Of a stretch of 64,000 nt of DNA, positions 1 through 7,337 are shown one piece after another. The notes under the pieces were generated by a model. The model saw nothing but the letters and a program-made list of their open reading frames with translations. It ran no database searches and had not been told where the DNA came from. This DNA is from Pseudonocardia endophytica (GTDB taxonomy: Bacteria; Actinomycetota; Actinomycetes; Mycobacteriales; Pseudonocardiaceae), in contig NZ_SMFZ01000002.1 in NCBI RefSeq assembly GCF_004339565.1, positions 2,852,001 to 2,916,000 of the forward strand, given 5' to 3'. A program made the position numbers and the translations under genes. The first letter of the stretch is position 1, and each line of letters starts with the position of its first letter.

Positions 1-128
1 GTGCGTTCTACCTGGACAAGCGCCCGGACGTGGAGGACTACACCCGGGTGATGGACCGGCTCACGATCGACGCGCTCTCCCCGGACGACAGCCGGCGTCA
101 TCTCACGAAGCTGCGGGCCGAGCGGTAG
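1..128 (+). CDS. XRE-family regulator with DUF5753 domain, C-terminal fragment
   Basis: The window opens inside this gene. Reading from base 3, 41 residues run to the TAG at 126-128 and end in LSPDDSRRHLTKLRAER. The segment AFYLDKRPDVEDYTRVMDR matches the C-terminal end of the DUF5753 domain, which follows an N-terminal helix-turn-helix in many actinobacterial WhiJ-like regulators. The HTH itself lies outside the window. The call is supported by the next gene, a DUF397 protein, which is the usual partner of such regulators. In Streptomyces these pairs affect development and antibiotic production; the role here is not known. Confidence 0.75.
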   Translation, partial: AFYLDKRPDVEDYTRVMDRLTIDALSPDDSRRHLTKLRAER

Positions 129-249
129 CGAACCGACCGTCCGTCGCCGCTGTCCTACCGATCACCCGCAGCCACTGCGCTCGTTCCGTTGCACTGCTAC
201 CTTGCGTTTGTTCGCTCCAGATGCACATGCAAGTGAGGTAGGCGTTCGC

Positions 250-459
250 ATGGGTGAGATGCACGTGAATGAGCTGGTGTGGCGCAAGAGCCGTCGCAGC
301 GGTTTCCAGGGCAACTGCGTCGAGCTGGCGGACGCGGGGAAGACGGTCGCCGTGCGCAACAGCCGGTTCCCGGACGGCGCCGTTCTGGCGTTCCCGAACC
401 GCGACATGGCGGGCTTCCTGGACGCGATCAAGGACGGCGAGCTGGATGACCTCGCCTGA
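250..459 (+). CDS. DUF397 domain protein
   Basis: A 69-residue protein made almost entirely of a DUF397 domain: ELVWRKSRRSGFQGNCVELA is followed by VAVRNSRFPDGAVLAFPN and a short acidic tail. These are the W-x-KS-x-S and R-DS-x-P-G signatures of the family. I chose the ATG at 250 because GAGGTAGG lies 8-15 bases upstream; an in-frame ATG at 259 is also possible, and an upstream start at 202 would add residues unlike the family. It follows the XRE/DUF5753 gene on the same strand, the standard order for this pair. The partner is thought to bind the HTH protein and modulate it; some Streptomyces pairs have been described as toxin-antitoxin-like. Confidence 0.85.
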   Translation: MGEMHVNELVWRKSRRSGFQGNCVELADAGKTVAVRNSRFPDGAVLAFPNRDMAGFLDAIKDGELDDLA

Positions 460-465
460 GGCTCC

Positions 466-912
466 TCAGCCGTTCCGCTCGAACCGGGTGTGGGTGGCGT
501 AGTCCTTCGCCGGACCCCGCACGTCCATGTCGACGGTGAATCGGTCGGGCAGCGCGAACGCGTAGCGCCCGACATAGGTGTCGGCGCCGCACAGGTGGGT
601 GTCCGTCGCCGCGAGGGCCTCGGCCTCCGTCCCGTCCAGCCGGAGCGCGTGCAGCGTGCGACCGACCGTGCCGGGCTCGACGAAGCAGATCCGGATCGTG
701 CCGTCCGGGTCCAGCAGGTAGTGGTACTCGCGGAACGCGTCGCCGGTGTGACCGCCTGCGAAGGTGACGCGACCGTCCTCGCGGTAGTGCAGGACGCCGT
801 CGCCGATCGGGCGGAAGCGTGCCGTGCCGGTCATCGTGCCGAGGCCGGGGGAGAACTCGCGGGTCAGCCGCCACTCGCCGACCAGGTGGGAGAAGACGCC
901 CGCGCCGGTCAT
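466..912 (-). CDS. DUF6314 family protein
   Basis: A 148-residue soluble protein. It begins with a lipocalin/FABP-like opening (FSHLVGEWRLTREF), has a YREDGRV stretch near residue 43, and ends with the family hallmark RGPAKDYATHTRFER. This pattern is typical of DUF6314, a small beta-barrel-like family of unknown function found in actinobacteria and plants. The start is the ATG at 912. It is divergent from the isocitrate-lyase-like gene, with about 65 bases between them that must hold both promoters. No catalytic residues can be assigned. Confidence 0.75.
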   Translation of the reverse strand: MTGAGVFSHLVGEWRLTREFSPGLGTMTGTARFRPIGDGVLHYREDGRVTFAGGHTGDAFREYHYLLDPDGTIRICFVEPGTVGRTLHALRLDGTEAEALAATDTHLCGADTYVGRYAFALPDRFTVDMDVRGPAKDYATHTRFERNG

Positions 913-977
913 AGGCCCACCCTAACCACGGTCGGGGTACGAATGGCGGTGAACCACGTCCCGCGAGGAGGACCCCG

Positions 978-1859
978 ATGGCCGACCTGCTCAGCCGCCC
1001 CGGAAACCGCCGTGCCCGGCTGCGTGCACTGCTCGACGCCGACGAGCCGGTACTCGCCCCCGGCGCCTACGACGCGCTGACCGCCCACCTGGTCGAGCAG
1101 GCCGGGTTCGATGCCGTCTACATGACCGGGTTCGGCACCACGGCCTCGCTGCTCGGACGCCCGGACGTCGGGTTGCTGGGGCAGGCCGAGATGGCCGACA
1201 ACGCGCGGCGGATGGCCGCCGTCGTCGACGTCCCGCTGATCGCCGACGCGGACACCGGCTACGGCAACCCGATCAACGTCGTGCGCACGGTCCGCGAGTA
1301 CGAGCAGGCCGGCGTCGCCGCGCTGCACCTCGAGGACCAGGTGATGCCGAAGCGCTGCGGTCACATGGCCGGCAAGCAGGTCGTGCCGTCCGCCGAGATG
1401 GAGGCGAAGATCCGCGCCGCGGCCGACGCCCGCACCGACCCGGACTTCGTGATCATCGCCCGGACCGACGTCGTGCAGGTCGAGGGCGTGGACGCCGGGA
1501 TCGACCGTGCCCGCCGGTTCGCCGACGCGGGCGCCGACGTGCTGTTCGTCGAGGCGCCGACGTCCGAGGCGGACATCGAGAAGATCGCCGGCGCGCTGAC
1601 CGGCCACACGTTGCTGTTCAACTGGGCCGAGGGTGGCCGGACCCCGCAGCTGTCGCTGGACCGGCTGCGCGAGCTGGGTTTCTCGCTCGTGCTGTTCCCG
1701 ATCAGCACGCTCCTGGCCGCGACGGACGCGGTGCGGGCCACGCTGCAGCGGCTCCGGACCGGGGCCGTCCCGGACGTCGAGGTCGGCGCGCTGGACGACT
1801 TCGCCCGGCTCGTCGGCGTCGACGAGGTCCGGTCGCTGGAGGAGCGGTACCGCTCCTGA
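978..1859 (+). CDS. Isocitrate lyase/PEP mutase family enzyme
   Basis: A 293-residue TIM-barrel enzyme of the PrpB/oxalacetase/PEP-mutase superfamily. DADTGYGN at residues 90-97 supplies the Mg-binding aspartates, and KRCGH at 125-129 carries the catalytic cysteine used by lyases that cleave 2-methylisocitrate-like C-C bonds; phosphonate mutases usually lack this cysteine. A ribosome binding site GAGGAGGACC precedes the ATG. It stands alone, with no prpC or prpD nearby, so the substrate is uncertain: 2-methylisocitrate, dimethylmalate or another 2,3-disubstituted malate are all possible. Confidence 0.85.
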   Translation: MADLLSRPGNRRARLRALLDADEPVLAPGAYDALTAHLVEQAGFDAVYMTGFGTTASLLGRPDVGLLGQAEMADNARRMAAVVDVPLIADADTGYGNPINVVRTVREYEQAGVAALHLEDQVMPKRCGHMAGKQVVPSAEMEAKIRAAADARTDPDFVIIARTDVVQVEGVDAGIDRARRFADAGADVLFVEAPTSEADIEKIAGALTGHTLLFNWAEGGRTPQLSLDRLRELGFSLVLFPISTLLAATDAVRATLQRLRTGAVPDVEVGALDDFARLVGVDEVRSLEERYRS

Positions 1860-1871
1860 CGGCGCTGCGCG

Positions 1872-2894
1872 TCACCGCTCCGGACGGCGTTGCTCGTGCA
1901 GCGGCGGGAACCGGTGCGGGTGCTCGTCGTGCTCGAACATCTCCGCCGCCGGGCCGACGATCAGGCGGTCCGGCGGCGTCGCGATGCTCGCGTCCTTGTC
2001 CGGGTAGTCGAACTGGTTCAGGACGTGCCGCATGGCCTCCAGGCGGGCGCGCTTCTTGTCGTTGCTCTTGATCACCGTCCACGGCGCGTCCGCGGTGTCG
2101 GTGTAGAAGAACATCGCCTCCTTCGCCTCGGTGTAGGACTCCCACTTGTCCAGCGAGGCGAGGTCCATCGGCGAGAGCTTCCACTGTCGCACCGGGTCCA
2201 CCTGGCGGATCAGGAAGCGGGTGCGCTGCTCGTCGCGGGAGACCGAGAACCAGAGCTTGACCAGGTGGGTCCCGGACCGCACGAGCATCCGCTCGAGCTC
2301 CGGAGCGGCGCGCAGGAACTCCATGTAGCTGCGCGCGTCGGTGAACCCCATGACCCGCTCGACGCCGGCGCGGTTGTACCAGGACCGGTCGAACAGGACG
2401 ATCTCCCCGGCGCTCGGCAGGTGCGCCACGTACCGCTGGAAGTACCACTGCCCGAGCTCGCGCTCGGTCGGCTTCTCCAGCGCCACGACGCGGGCGCCGC
2501 GCGGGTTGAGGTGCTCCATGAACCGCTTGATCGTCCCGCCCTTGCCCGCCGCGTCCCGGCCCTCGAACAGCACGACGATCCGGTTGCCGGTGTCCTTGAC
2601 CCAGTTCTGCAGCTTGAGCAGCTCGATCTGCAGGAGGCGCTTCGTCCGCTCGTACTCGTCGCGGTCCAGGCGGGCCTCGTACGGGTAGCCCTCGCGCCAG
2701 GTGTCGACCGCCGCGCCGTCGGGGGCGACGAGACGGGGGTCGTCGTCGTCGGAGTCGTCGACGCGGAAGCGGTCCAGATCGGCGTGGCGCGGGTCGGGTG
2801 CGGCGCCGCCCGGCGCGATCCGCGCGGCGGGTGCGGCGTCGGTCGTGCCCGGCTCCGGCGTCGGCGCGTCGTCGGTCTTCTCGGCATCGGTCAC
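1872..2894 (-). CDS. ppk2: Polyphosphate kinase 2 (PPK2 family)
   Basis: A PPK2 enzyme that moves phosphate between polyphosphate and nucleotides, normally making GTP or ATP from NDP. From the GTG at 2894 it is 340 residues: a disordered acidic N-terminus of about 65 residues, then the kinase core. Walker A is GRDAAGKGG (112-120), the lid-proximal motif is DRSWYNR (169-175), and the C-terminal KWESYTEAKEAMF helix is also typical. The single-domain length and sequence fit class I (Pseudomonas PPK2-like). An in-frame ORF extends upstream to 3023, but the GTG before TDAEKTDD fits the family better. It is convergent with the isocitrate-lyase-like gene with 12 bases between stops. Confidence 0.9.
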   Translation of the reverse strand: MTDAEKTDDAPTPEPGTTDAAPAARIAPGGAAPDPRHADLDRFRVDDSDDDDPRLVAPDGAAVDTWREGYPYEARLDRDEYERTKRLLQIELLKLQNWVKDTGNRIVVLFEGRDAAGKGGTIKRFMEHLNPRGARVVALEKPTERELGQWYFQRYVAHLPSAGEIVLFDRSWYNRAGVERVMGFTDARSYMEFLRAAPELERMLVRSGTHLVKLWFSVSRDEQRTRFLIRQVDPVRQWKLSPMDLASLDKWESYTEAKEAMFFYTDTADAPWTVIKSNDKKRARLEAMRHVLNQFDYPDKDASIATPPDRLIVGPAAEMFEHDEHPHRFPPLHEQRRPER

Positions 2895-3192
2895 CGGGCA
2901 CACGATTCGCCGCCGCGGTGACGGGAGGGCGAACACGACATGGCCGGAGGATGCCGGTGCGACACCGCGCACCCTTCCCGTGACGGGCCGCGCGACCTGC
3001 TCCGAACGGGCTCTTCGTTGCACGCCCGAACGGTCGCACCGTGTCGTTGATACGGTCTACCCGGGCGGGCTCGCGTGCCCTGATCGGCGCCCGCCCCGGC
3101 CACGGCGACTCCCCGCTGCCCCGTGCAGCCCGTGTCCGGAGGACCCAGCCGTCCCGGCGATGCCCCGTCCGGACGGCGGACGGCGAGGTGCG

Positions 3193-3675
3193 ATGACCAC
3201 GACCGGACGGCGCGTCCCCGACGACGCCGTGACCCAGCCGATCACCGGCGGACCCGCGGGTGCCGTCGACGTGGCGGCCCGACCTCCGCGTGGTTCCACG
3301 GAGCGGCGGCCCCACGTGACCGAGCGGCCGCGGCACGAAGCGGTGGCGGACGCCGTTCGCCGGGACCCGAGGTTCCGGGAGCTGCGCACCCGTCAGCGCC
3401 GGTTCGTGTTCACCGCGACGCCGCTGTTCCTCGCCTGGTACGGCCTGTTCGTCGGGCTGTCGGCGTTCGCTCCGTCGCTGATGGCCGTGCCGGTGCTCGG
3501 CGCGGTGAACGCCGGCATGCTGCTCGGGCTCGCCCAGTTCGCCTCCACCCTGGCGATCGTCGCGGCGTACCGCCGGTTCGCCCGGCGCGAGATCGACCCG
3601 CGCGTGCGCGACCTGCGCGCCGTGTACGCGGCCGGATCCTCCGACGCCCACGCCGAGATCAGGAGCCTGCGATGA
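3193..3675 (+). CDS. DUF485 family inner membrane protein
   Basis: A 160-residue membrane protein with a cytosolic N-terminal half of about 85 residues and two transmembrane helices (FVFTATPLFLAWYGLFVGL and LGLAQFASTLAIVAAYRRFA), the DUF485/YjcH layout. DUF485 genes commonly lie directly upstream of ActP-type symporters, and here the stop overlaps the symporter start by ATGA (3672-3675). The ATG at 3193 follows GAGGTG. Its function is not established in the family; it is presumed to be an accessory or stability partner of the symporter. The extended N-terminus is longer than in enterobacterial YjcH, which is about 100 residues. Confidence 0.85.
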   Translation: MTTTGRRVPDDAVTQPITGGPAGAVDVAARPPRGSTERRPHVTERPRHEAVADAVRRDPRFRELRTRQRRFVFTATPLFLAWYGLFVGLSAFAPSLMAVPVLGAVNAGMLLGLAQFASTLAIVAAYRRFARREIDPRVRDLRAVYAAGSSDAHAEIRSLR

Positions 3676-5261
3676 ACCCCGGGACGACGACGGCGGGCAA
3701 CCCGCTGGTGAACGTGCTCGTGTTCGGTGTGTTCGTGCTGATCACGCTCGGGGTCGTCTACCGGGTCAGCCACCGGAACGACACGCCGGAGGACTACTAC
3801 GCCGCGGGCGGCGGCTTCAGCGGCGCCCAGAACGGCGTCGCGATGTCCGGTGACTTCCTGTCCGCCGCGTCGTTCCTCGGGATCTCCGGCGCGATCGCCG
3901 TCTACGGCTACGACGGGTTCGTCTACTCGGTGAGCTGGGTGGTCGCCTGGCTCGTCGCCCTGCTGCTGGTCGGGGAGGGGCTGCGGAACACCGGGAAGTT
4001 CACGATGGGCGACGTCATGGCCTACCGCCTGCGGCAGAGCCCGATCCGTGCCGCCGCGGCCGTGTCCACGCTGGTGATCTCGCTCGTCTACATGATCGCC
4101 CAGATGGCCGGCGCCGGGAGCCTGGTCGCGCTGCTGTTGCACGTGCGCTCCGCCGCCGGGCAGTCGATGGTGATCGTCGGCGTCGGAGCGGTGATGCTGC
4201 TCTACGTGCTGTTCGGCGGCATGCGCGGCACGACGTGGGTGCAGATCATCAAGGCGATCGCGCTGCTGGCGTGCGTCGCGCTGCTGGCGGCGTTCGTGCT
4301 CGGCCGGTACGGCCTGAGCTTCTCCGAGCTGCTGGACCGGGCCGCGGATGCGAACCCCGGCGGTGTCGCGATGCTCGAGCCCGGCGGCTGGTACGGCGGC
4401 GGCCCGGCCAACCGGCTGGACTTCGTGTCGCTCGGCCTGGCCCTCGTGCTCGGCATCTCCAGCCTGCCGCACGTGCTGATGCGCTTCTTCACCGTGCCGG
4501 ACGCCTTCCAGGCCCGCCGGTCGGTGACCTGGTGCTCGTGGCTGATGGTGGTGTTCTACCTGTCGATCCTGGCCGTCGGCTTCGGCGCCGCGGCCGTCGT
4601 GAAGCGCGAGGACATCCTGTCCGCTCCCGGTGGGGCCAACTCGGCGGCGCCGCTGCTGGCCTACGCGATCGGCGGCACGCCGGTGCTGGGCGTCGTCGCC
4701 GCCGTGGCGTTCGCGACGATCCTCGCCGTCGTCGCGGGCCTGGTGCTGTCCGCGTCGGTGTCGTTCGCGCACGACATCTACGCGTCGATCCTGCGCCGCG
4801 GCCGCGCCGACCCGGCGAGCGAGGTGAAGGTCGCCCGGCGCACGGCCGCCGTCGTGGGGGTACTGGCGATCGTCGGGGGCGTGATCGCCCGCAACCAGAA
4901 CGTGGCGTTCCTGGTCTCGCTGGCGCTCGCCATCGCCGCATCGGCGAACCTCCCGACGATCGTGTTCGCGCTGTTCTGGCCGCGGTTCAACACGAGCGGT
5001 GCGCTCGCGAGCATCTACACCGGACTGGTCAGCGCGATCGTCCTGATCGGGTTCTCGACGACTGTGACCGGTCGGCCCGGCTCGCTGGTCCCGGACGTCG
5101 ACGTGGCGTGGTTCCCGCTGACCAACCCGGCGATCGTGTCCGTCCCGCTGTCGTTCCTGGTCGGGATCGTCACCACGGTGCTGACGGCCCCTCCGCCCGA
5201 TCCGGCGCAGGCCAGGGAGATGGAGGTCCGGGCCCTGACCGGCATCGGGTCCGGACGGTGA
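3672..5261 (+). CDS. Cation/acetate symporter, SSS family (ActP/MctC-like)
   Basis: A 529-residue sodium:solute symporter with about 13 hydrophobic segments. The N-terminal TPEDYYAAGGGFSGAQNGVA and SGDFLSAASFLGISG segments are diagnostic for the ActP/MctC branch, which takes up acetate and other short monocarboxylates such as propionate and pyruvate. The mid-protein GISSLPHVLMRFFTVPDA segment is also conserved there. The start is the ATG overlapping the DUF485 stop, so the two proteins are translationally coupled. The lut operon 25 kb away also handles a short monocarboxylate, but there is no evidence of a link. The precise substrate cannot be read from sequence. Confidence 0.88.
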   Translation: MNPGTTTAGNPLVNVLVFGVFVLITLGVVYRVSHRNDTPEDYYAAGGGFSGAQNGVAMSGDFLSAASFLGISGAIAVYGYDGFVYSVSWVVAWLVALLLVGEGLRNTGKFTMGDVMAYRLRQSPIRAAAAVSTLVISLVYMIAQMAGAGSLVALLLHVRSAAGQSMVIVGVGAVMLLYVLFGGMRGTTWVQIIKAIALLACVALLAAFVLGRYGLSFSELLDRAADANPGGVAMLEPGGWYGGGPANRLDFVSLGLALVLGISSLPHVLMRFFTVPDAFQARRSVTWCSWLMVVFYLSILAVGFGAAAVVKREDILSAPGGANSAAPLLAYAIGGTPVLGVVAAVAFATILAVVAGLVLSASVSFAHDIYASILRRGRADPASEVKVARRTAAVVGVLAIVGGVIARNQNVAFLVSLALAIAASANLPTIVFALFWPRFNTSGALASIYTGLVSAIVLIGFSTTVTGRPGSLVPDVDVAWFPLTNPAIVSVPLSFLVGIVTTVLTAPPPDPAQAREMEVRALTGIGSGR

Positions 5262-5288
5262 ACCCGACCGGTTAGACTCGCCGCGGAT

Positions 5289-5338
5289 GGCGATGGAGCT
5301 CGCCGACAACCGCACCGGAGTGCTGATGGCTCCTACCG
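5289..5338 (+). promoter_or_regulatory. Fluoride riboswitch aptamer (crcB motif)
   Basis: The segment matches the fluoride (crcB) aptamer consensus almost base for base: GGCGATGGAGCTCGCC (5289-5304), AACCGC (5308-5313) and GCTGATGGCTCCTACC (5322-5337). The pseudoknot pairs GGAGC (5295-5299) with GCTCC (5329-5333), and the helix GGCGA/TCGCC closes the first stem. It lies 27 bases upstream of the first of two fluoride-channel genes, the classical target. Fluoride should stabilise the pseudoknot and raise expression of the channels. Confidence 0.93.
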
Positions 5339-5356
5339 ACAGCGTCTGTGGGTAGG
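5332..5356 (+). promoter_or_regulatory. Riboswitch expression platform: RBS-masking hairpin
   Basis: CCTACC (5332-5337), the 3' end of the aptamer, can pair with GGTAGG (5351-5356), with a second helix ACAG/CTGT (5339-5342 with 5346-5349) around a CGT loop. GGGTAGG is the only good Shine-Dalgarno candidate for the following gene, ending 8 bases before the GTG at 5365. Two of the hairpin bases (5332-5333) also belong to the fluoride pseudoknot, so the ligand-bound aptamer and the masking hairpin compete. There is no run of T, which favours translational control over termination. Confidence 0.7.
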
Positions 5357-5364
5357 TGGTGTGC

Positions 5365-5754
5365 GTGTCCGTCCGTGTGATCGTGGCCGTGGCGGTCGGG
5401 GGAGTCCTCGGCGCCGAGGCCCGGTACCTGCTGGGGATCGCGTTCGCGACGCCACCCGGTACCTGGCCGTGGACCACGTTCTGGATCAACGTCACCGGCT
5501 GCCTGCTGATCGGCGTGCTCTACACGGTGCTCACCGAGCTGACCACGCCGCACCCCCTGTTGCGTCCGCTGCTGGGCGTCGGCGTGCTCGGCGGGTACAC
5601 GACGTTCTCCACGTTCTCGGTGGAGACGGTCGGTCTCGTCGACGCCGGACGTCCCGGGCTCGCGCTGGCGTACGCGCTGGTCACGCCCGTCGTCGCGGTG
5701 CTCGCGTGTGCCGTCGGCGTCGGCGTGACCCGGCGGGTGGGGGCGACGGCGTGA
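5365..5754 (+). CDS. crcB1: Fluoride efflux channel FluC/CrcB, first subunit
   Basis: A 129-residue membrane protein with four hydrophobic helices. Family marks are GxxxGAEARY near the N-terminus, the pore Asn in FWINVTG (N42), and the Phe box GGYTTFSTF with F81 and F84. FluC channels are dual-topology dimers in the cytoplasmic membrane that let fluoride leak out of the cell. The start is the GTG at 5365, eight bases after GGGTAGG; GTGs at 5356 and 5359 lie inside or next to the ribosome binding site. It is the first gene after the fluoride riboswitch, and its stop overlaps the start of the second subunit (GTGA). Confidence 0.92.
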   Translation: MSVRVIVAVAVGGVLGAEARYLLGIAFATPPGTWPWTTFWINVTGCLLIGVLYTVLTELTTPHPLLRPLLGVGVLGGYTTFSTFSVETVGLVDAGRPGLALAYALVTPVVAVLACAVGVGVTRRVGATA

Positions 5755-6125
5755 CGGCCTGGACGGTGCTGCTCGTCGCAGTGGGGGCGGTGGTCGGTGC
5801 GCCGCTGCGCTACGTCGCGGACACGGCGGCCAAGAAGCGGTTCGCGTCGGCGTTCCCGTGGGGGACGTTCGCGGTCAACGTCGCCGGGTCGCTCGTGCTG
5901 GGCGCGGTGACCGCGGGCGCCGGAGTGTTCGGGCATGCCGTCCAGGCGCTCGTCGGCACCGGGTTCTGCGGGGCGCTGACGACGTACTCGACGTTCGGCT
6001 ACGAGATCGTCTCGCTGACCGAGCGCGGGGACCGCCGCACGGCGGTCATCTATCTGCTGGTCAGCGTCGTGCTCGGCGTCCTGGCCGCGGCCGCGGGTTT
6101 CGCACTCGTGCGGGCCGCACTGTGA
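5751..6125 (+). CDS. crcB2: Fluoride efflux channel FluC/CrcB, second subunit
   Basis: A 124-residue paralogue of the preceding gene with the same four-helix plan: VGAPLRY at the N-terminus, the pore Asn in FAVNVAGS (N43), and TTYSTFGYE (Y79, F82). Paired adjacent crcB genes are common in Gram-positive bacteria and form a heterodimer of opposite-facing subunits. The first Phe-box position is Tyr here, unlike its partner. The GTG start overlaps the upstream stop and the TGA overlaps a possible GTG start of the UspA gene, so all three are one operon. Confidence 0.92.
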   Translation: MTAWTVLLVAVGAVVGAPLRYVADTAAKKRFASAFPWGTFAVNVAGSLVLGAVTAGAGVFGHAVQALVGTGFCGALTTYSTFGYEIVSLTERGDRRTAVIYLLVSVVLGVLAAAAGFALVRAAL

Positions 6126-6145
6126 GCACCGAGGAGGACCGGACC

Positions 6146-6565
6146 ATGCTCGTCGCCTACGGCCACGGACCGGACGGGGACCACGTGCTCCGCGTCGCGG
6201 CCGGCCTCGCCGCCCGGATCGGAGCCACCCTGCTGGTGGTGCATGTCGTCGACATCCGCGACGAACCCGTCGACCCGGACGCCGCCGCGTTCGACGAGGA
6301 CACCGAGCGCGCGGTCGCCGGGCTGCGGACGCACGTCGACGCCGTGCTGGGTGACCTGGACGGTCCGCAGTGGACGCAGACCGTCCTGCGGGGCGACCCG
6401 GTACGGGCGCTGTCCGCGGCCGCCGAGGAGCACGACGTCGCGATGATCGTCGTCGGGTCGCGCGGCGGCGGTGCGGGTGCGGCGCTGTCCCGGCTGCTCG
6501 AGCCGTCGGTGTCCCAGGGCCTGATCCGCCACCAGCACCGCCCGGTGCTGGTGGTGCCGTCCTGA
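6146..6565 (+). CDS. Universal stress protein (UspA family)
   Basis: A 139-residue single-domain Usp. It opens with MLVAYGHGPDGDHVLRVA and ends with the ATP-binding signature VVGSRGGGAG followed by SQGLIRHQHRPVLVV, the usual G-x2-G-x9-G type loop. I chose the ATG at 6146 because GAGGAGG sits 9 bases upstream; a GTG at 6122 that overlaps the crcB2 stop would add eight residues. As the third gene behind the fluoride riboswitch it may be induced together with the channels. It may bind ATP; its partner is unknown. Confidence 0.85.
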   Translation: MLVAYGHGPDGDHVLRVAAGLAARIGATLLVVHVVDIRDEPVDPDAAAFDEDTERAVAGLRTHVDAVLGDLDGPQWTQTVLRGDPVRALSAAAEEHDVAMIVVGSRGGGAGAALSRLLEPSVSQGLIRHQHRPVLVVPS

Positions 6566-6566
6566 T

Positions 6567-7328
6567 CTACAGCTGCACCCCGCGGGTCAGGGCGCCGTCG
6601 GCGACGAGGTTCGTCCCGCTGATCCGGCTCGCGAGCGGGCTGACCAGCATGATCACGGCGTACGCCGTCTCCGTCGGGTTGCCCATCCGGCCGGTCGGGT
6701 TGAGGCCGAGCGCCGTGGCGAAGAACGCCGGGTCGCCCTGCTCCACGTTCTGCCACACGCCGCCGTCGAAGTAGACGTTGCCGGGGGAGACCGCGTTCGC
6801 GCGGATGCCCTTCGGGGCGAGATCGAACGCGAGCCCGGACACGTAGTGCACGAGCGCCGCCTTCATCACGCCGTAGGAGCCGTCCGCGAAGTCGATCTCG
6901 CGTCCGGACACACTGGACACGGCGGTGATCGACGCGGCGTCGCTGCGCTCCAGGTGCGGCAACGCGGCCTCGACGAGGTGCACGGTGTGCATGAGGTCGA
7001 CCTCGAAGCTCGACCGCCAGTTCTCCTCGCCCGGCCCGATCGCGAGCGCGCTGACGTTCGCGACCACGGCGTCGATCTGCCCGAACCGCTCGGCGGACTC
7101 GGCCACCCATGTCGCGACGGCAGCGCCGTCGGCCACGTCCACCGCCGAGCCCGCCACGTCGGCGCCGGCCGCGGTCAGCTCGGCCTCGGCCGCCTTCACG
7201 CCCTCTTCGCCGCGCGCGCAGAACGCGACCCGCGCGCCCTCCGCGGCCAGGCCGTCGACGACCGCCCGCCCGATCCCGCGCGAGCCGCCGGTGACGAGCA
7301 CGACGCGGTCCTTCAGCTGCAGATCCAC
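6567..7328 (-). CDS. SDR family oxidoreductase
   Basis: A 253-residue classical short-chain dehydrogenase/reductase. The cofactor loop is TGGSRGIG (residues 14-21), catalytic Ser lies in the SSVSG segment, and the YGVMK pair provides Tyr and Lys. NVSALA replaces the usual NNAG motif in part. The GTG start at 7328 is preceded by TAGGAG with six bases spacing. That ribosome binding site overlaps the stop of the upstream acetamidase-like gene nine bases away, so the two are probably one transcript. The substrate is not predictable; the C-terminal GVQL is unremarkable. Confidence 0.85.
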   Translation of the reverse strand: MDLQLKDRVVLVTGGSRGIGRAVVDGLAAEGARVAFCARGEEGVKAAEAELTAAGADVAGSAVDVADGAAVATWVAESAERFGQIDAVVANVSALAIGPGEENWRSSFEVDLMHTVHLVEAALPHLERSDAASITAVSSVSGREIDFADGSYGVMKAALVHYVSGLAFDLAPKGIRANAVSPGNVYFDGGVWQNVEQGDPAFFATALGLNPTGRMGNPTETAYAVIMLVSPLASRISGTNLVADGALTRGVQL

Positions 7329-7337
7329 TTCGGACTC

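Noticed and set aside
3672..3675. Possible frameshift between the DUF485 and symporter genes
   Set aside because: It is an ordinary ATGA stop/start overlap of two complete proteins.
5262..5364. Intrinsic terminator in the crcB leader
   Set aside because: The 5332-5356 hairpin is not followed by a T tract and covers the ribosome binding site, so masking of translation fits better.
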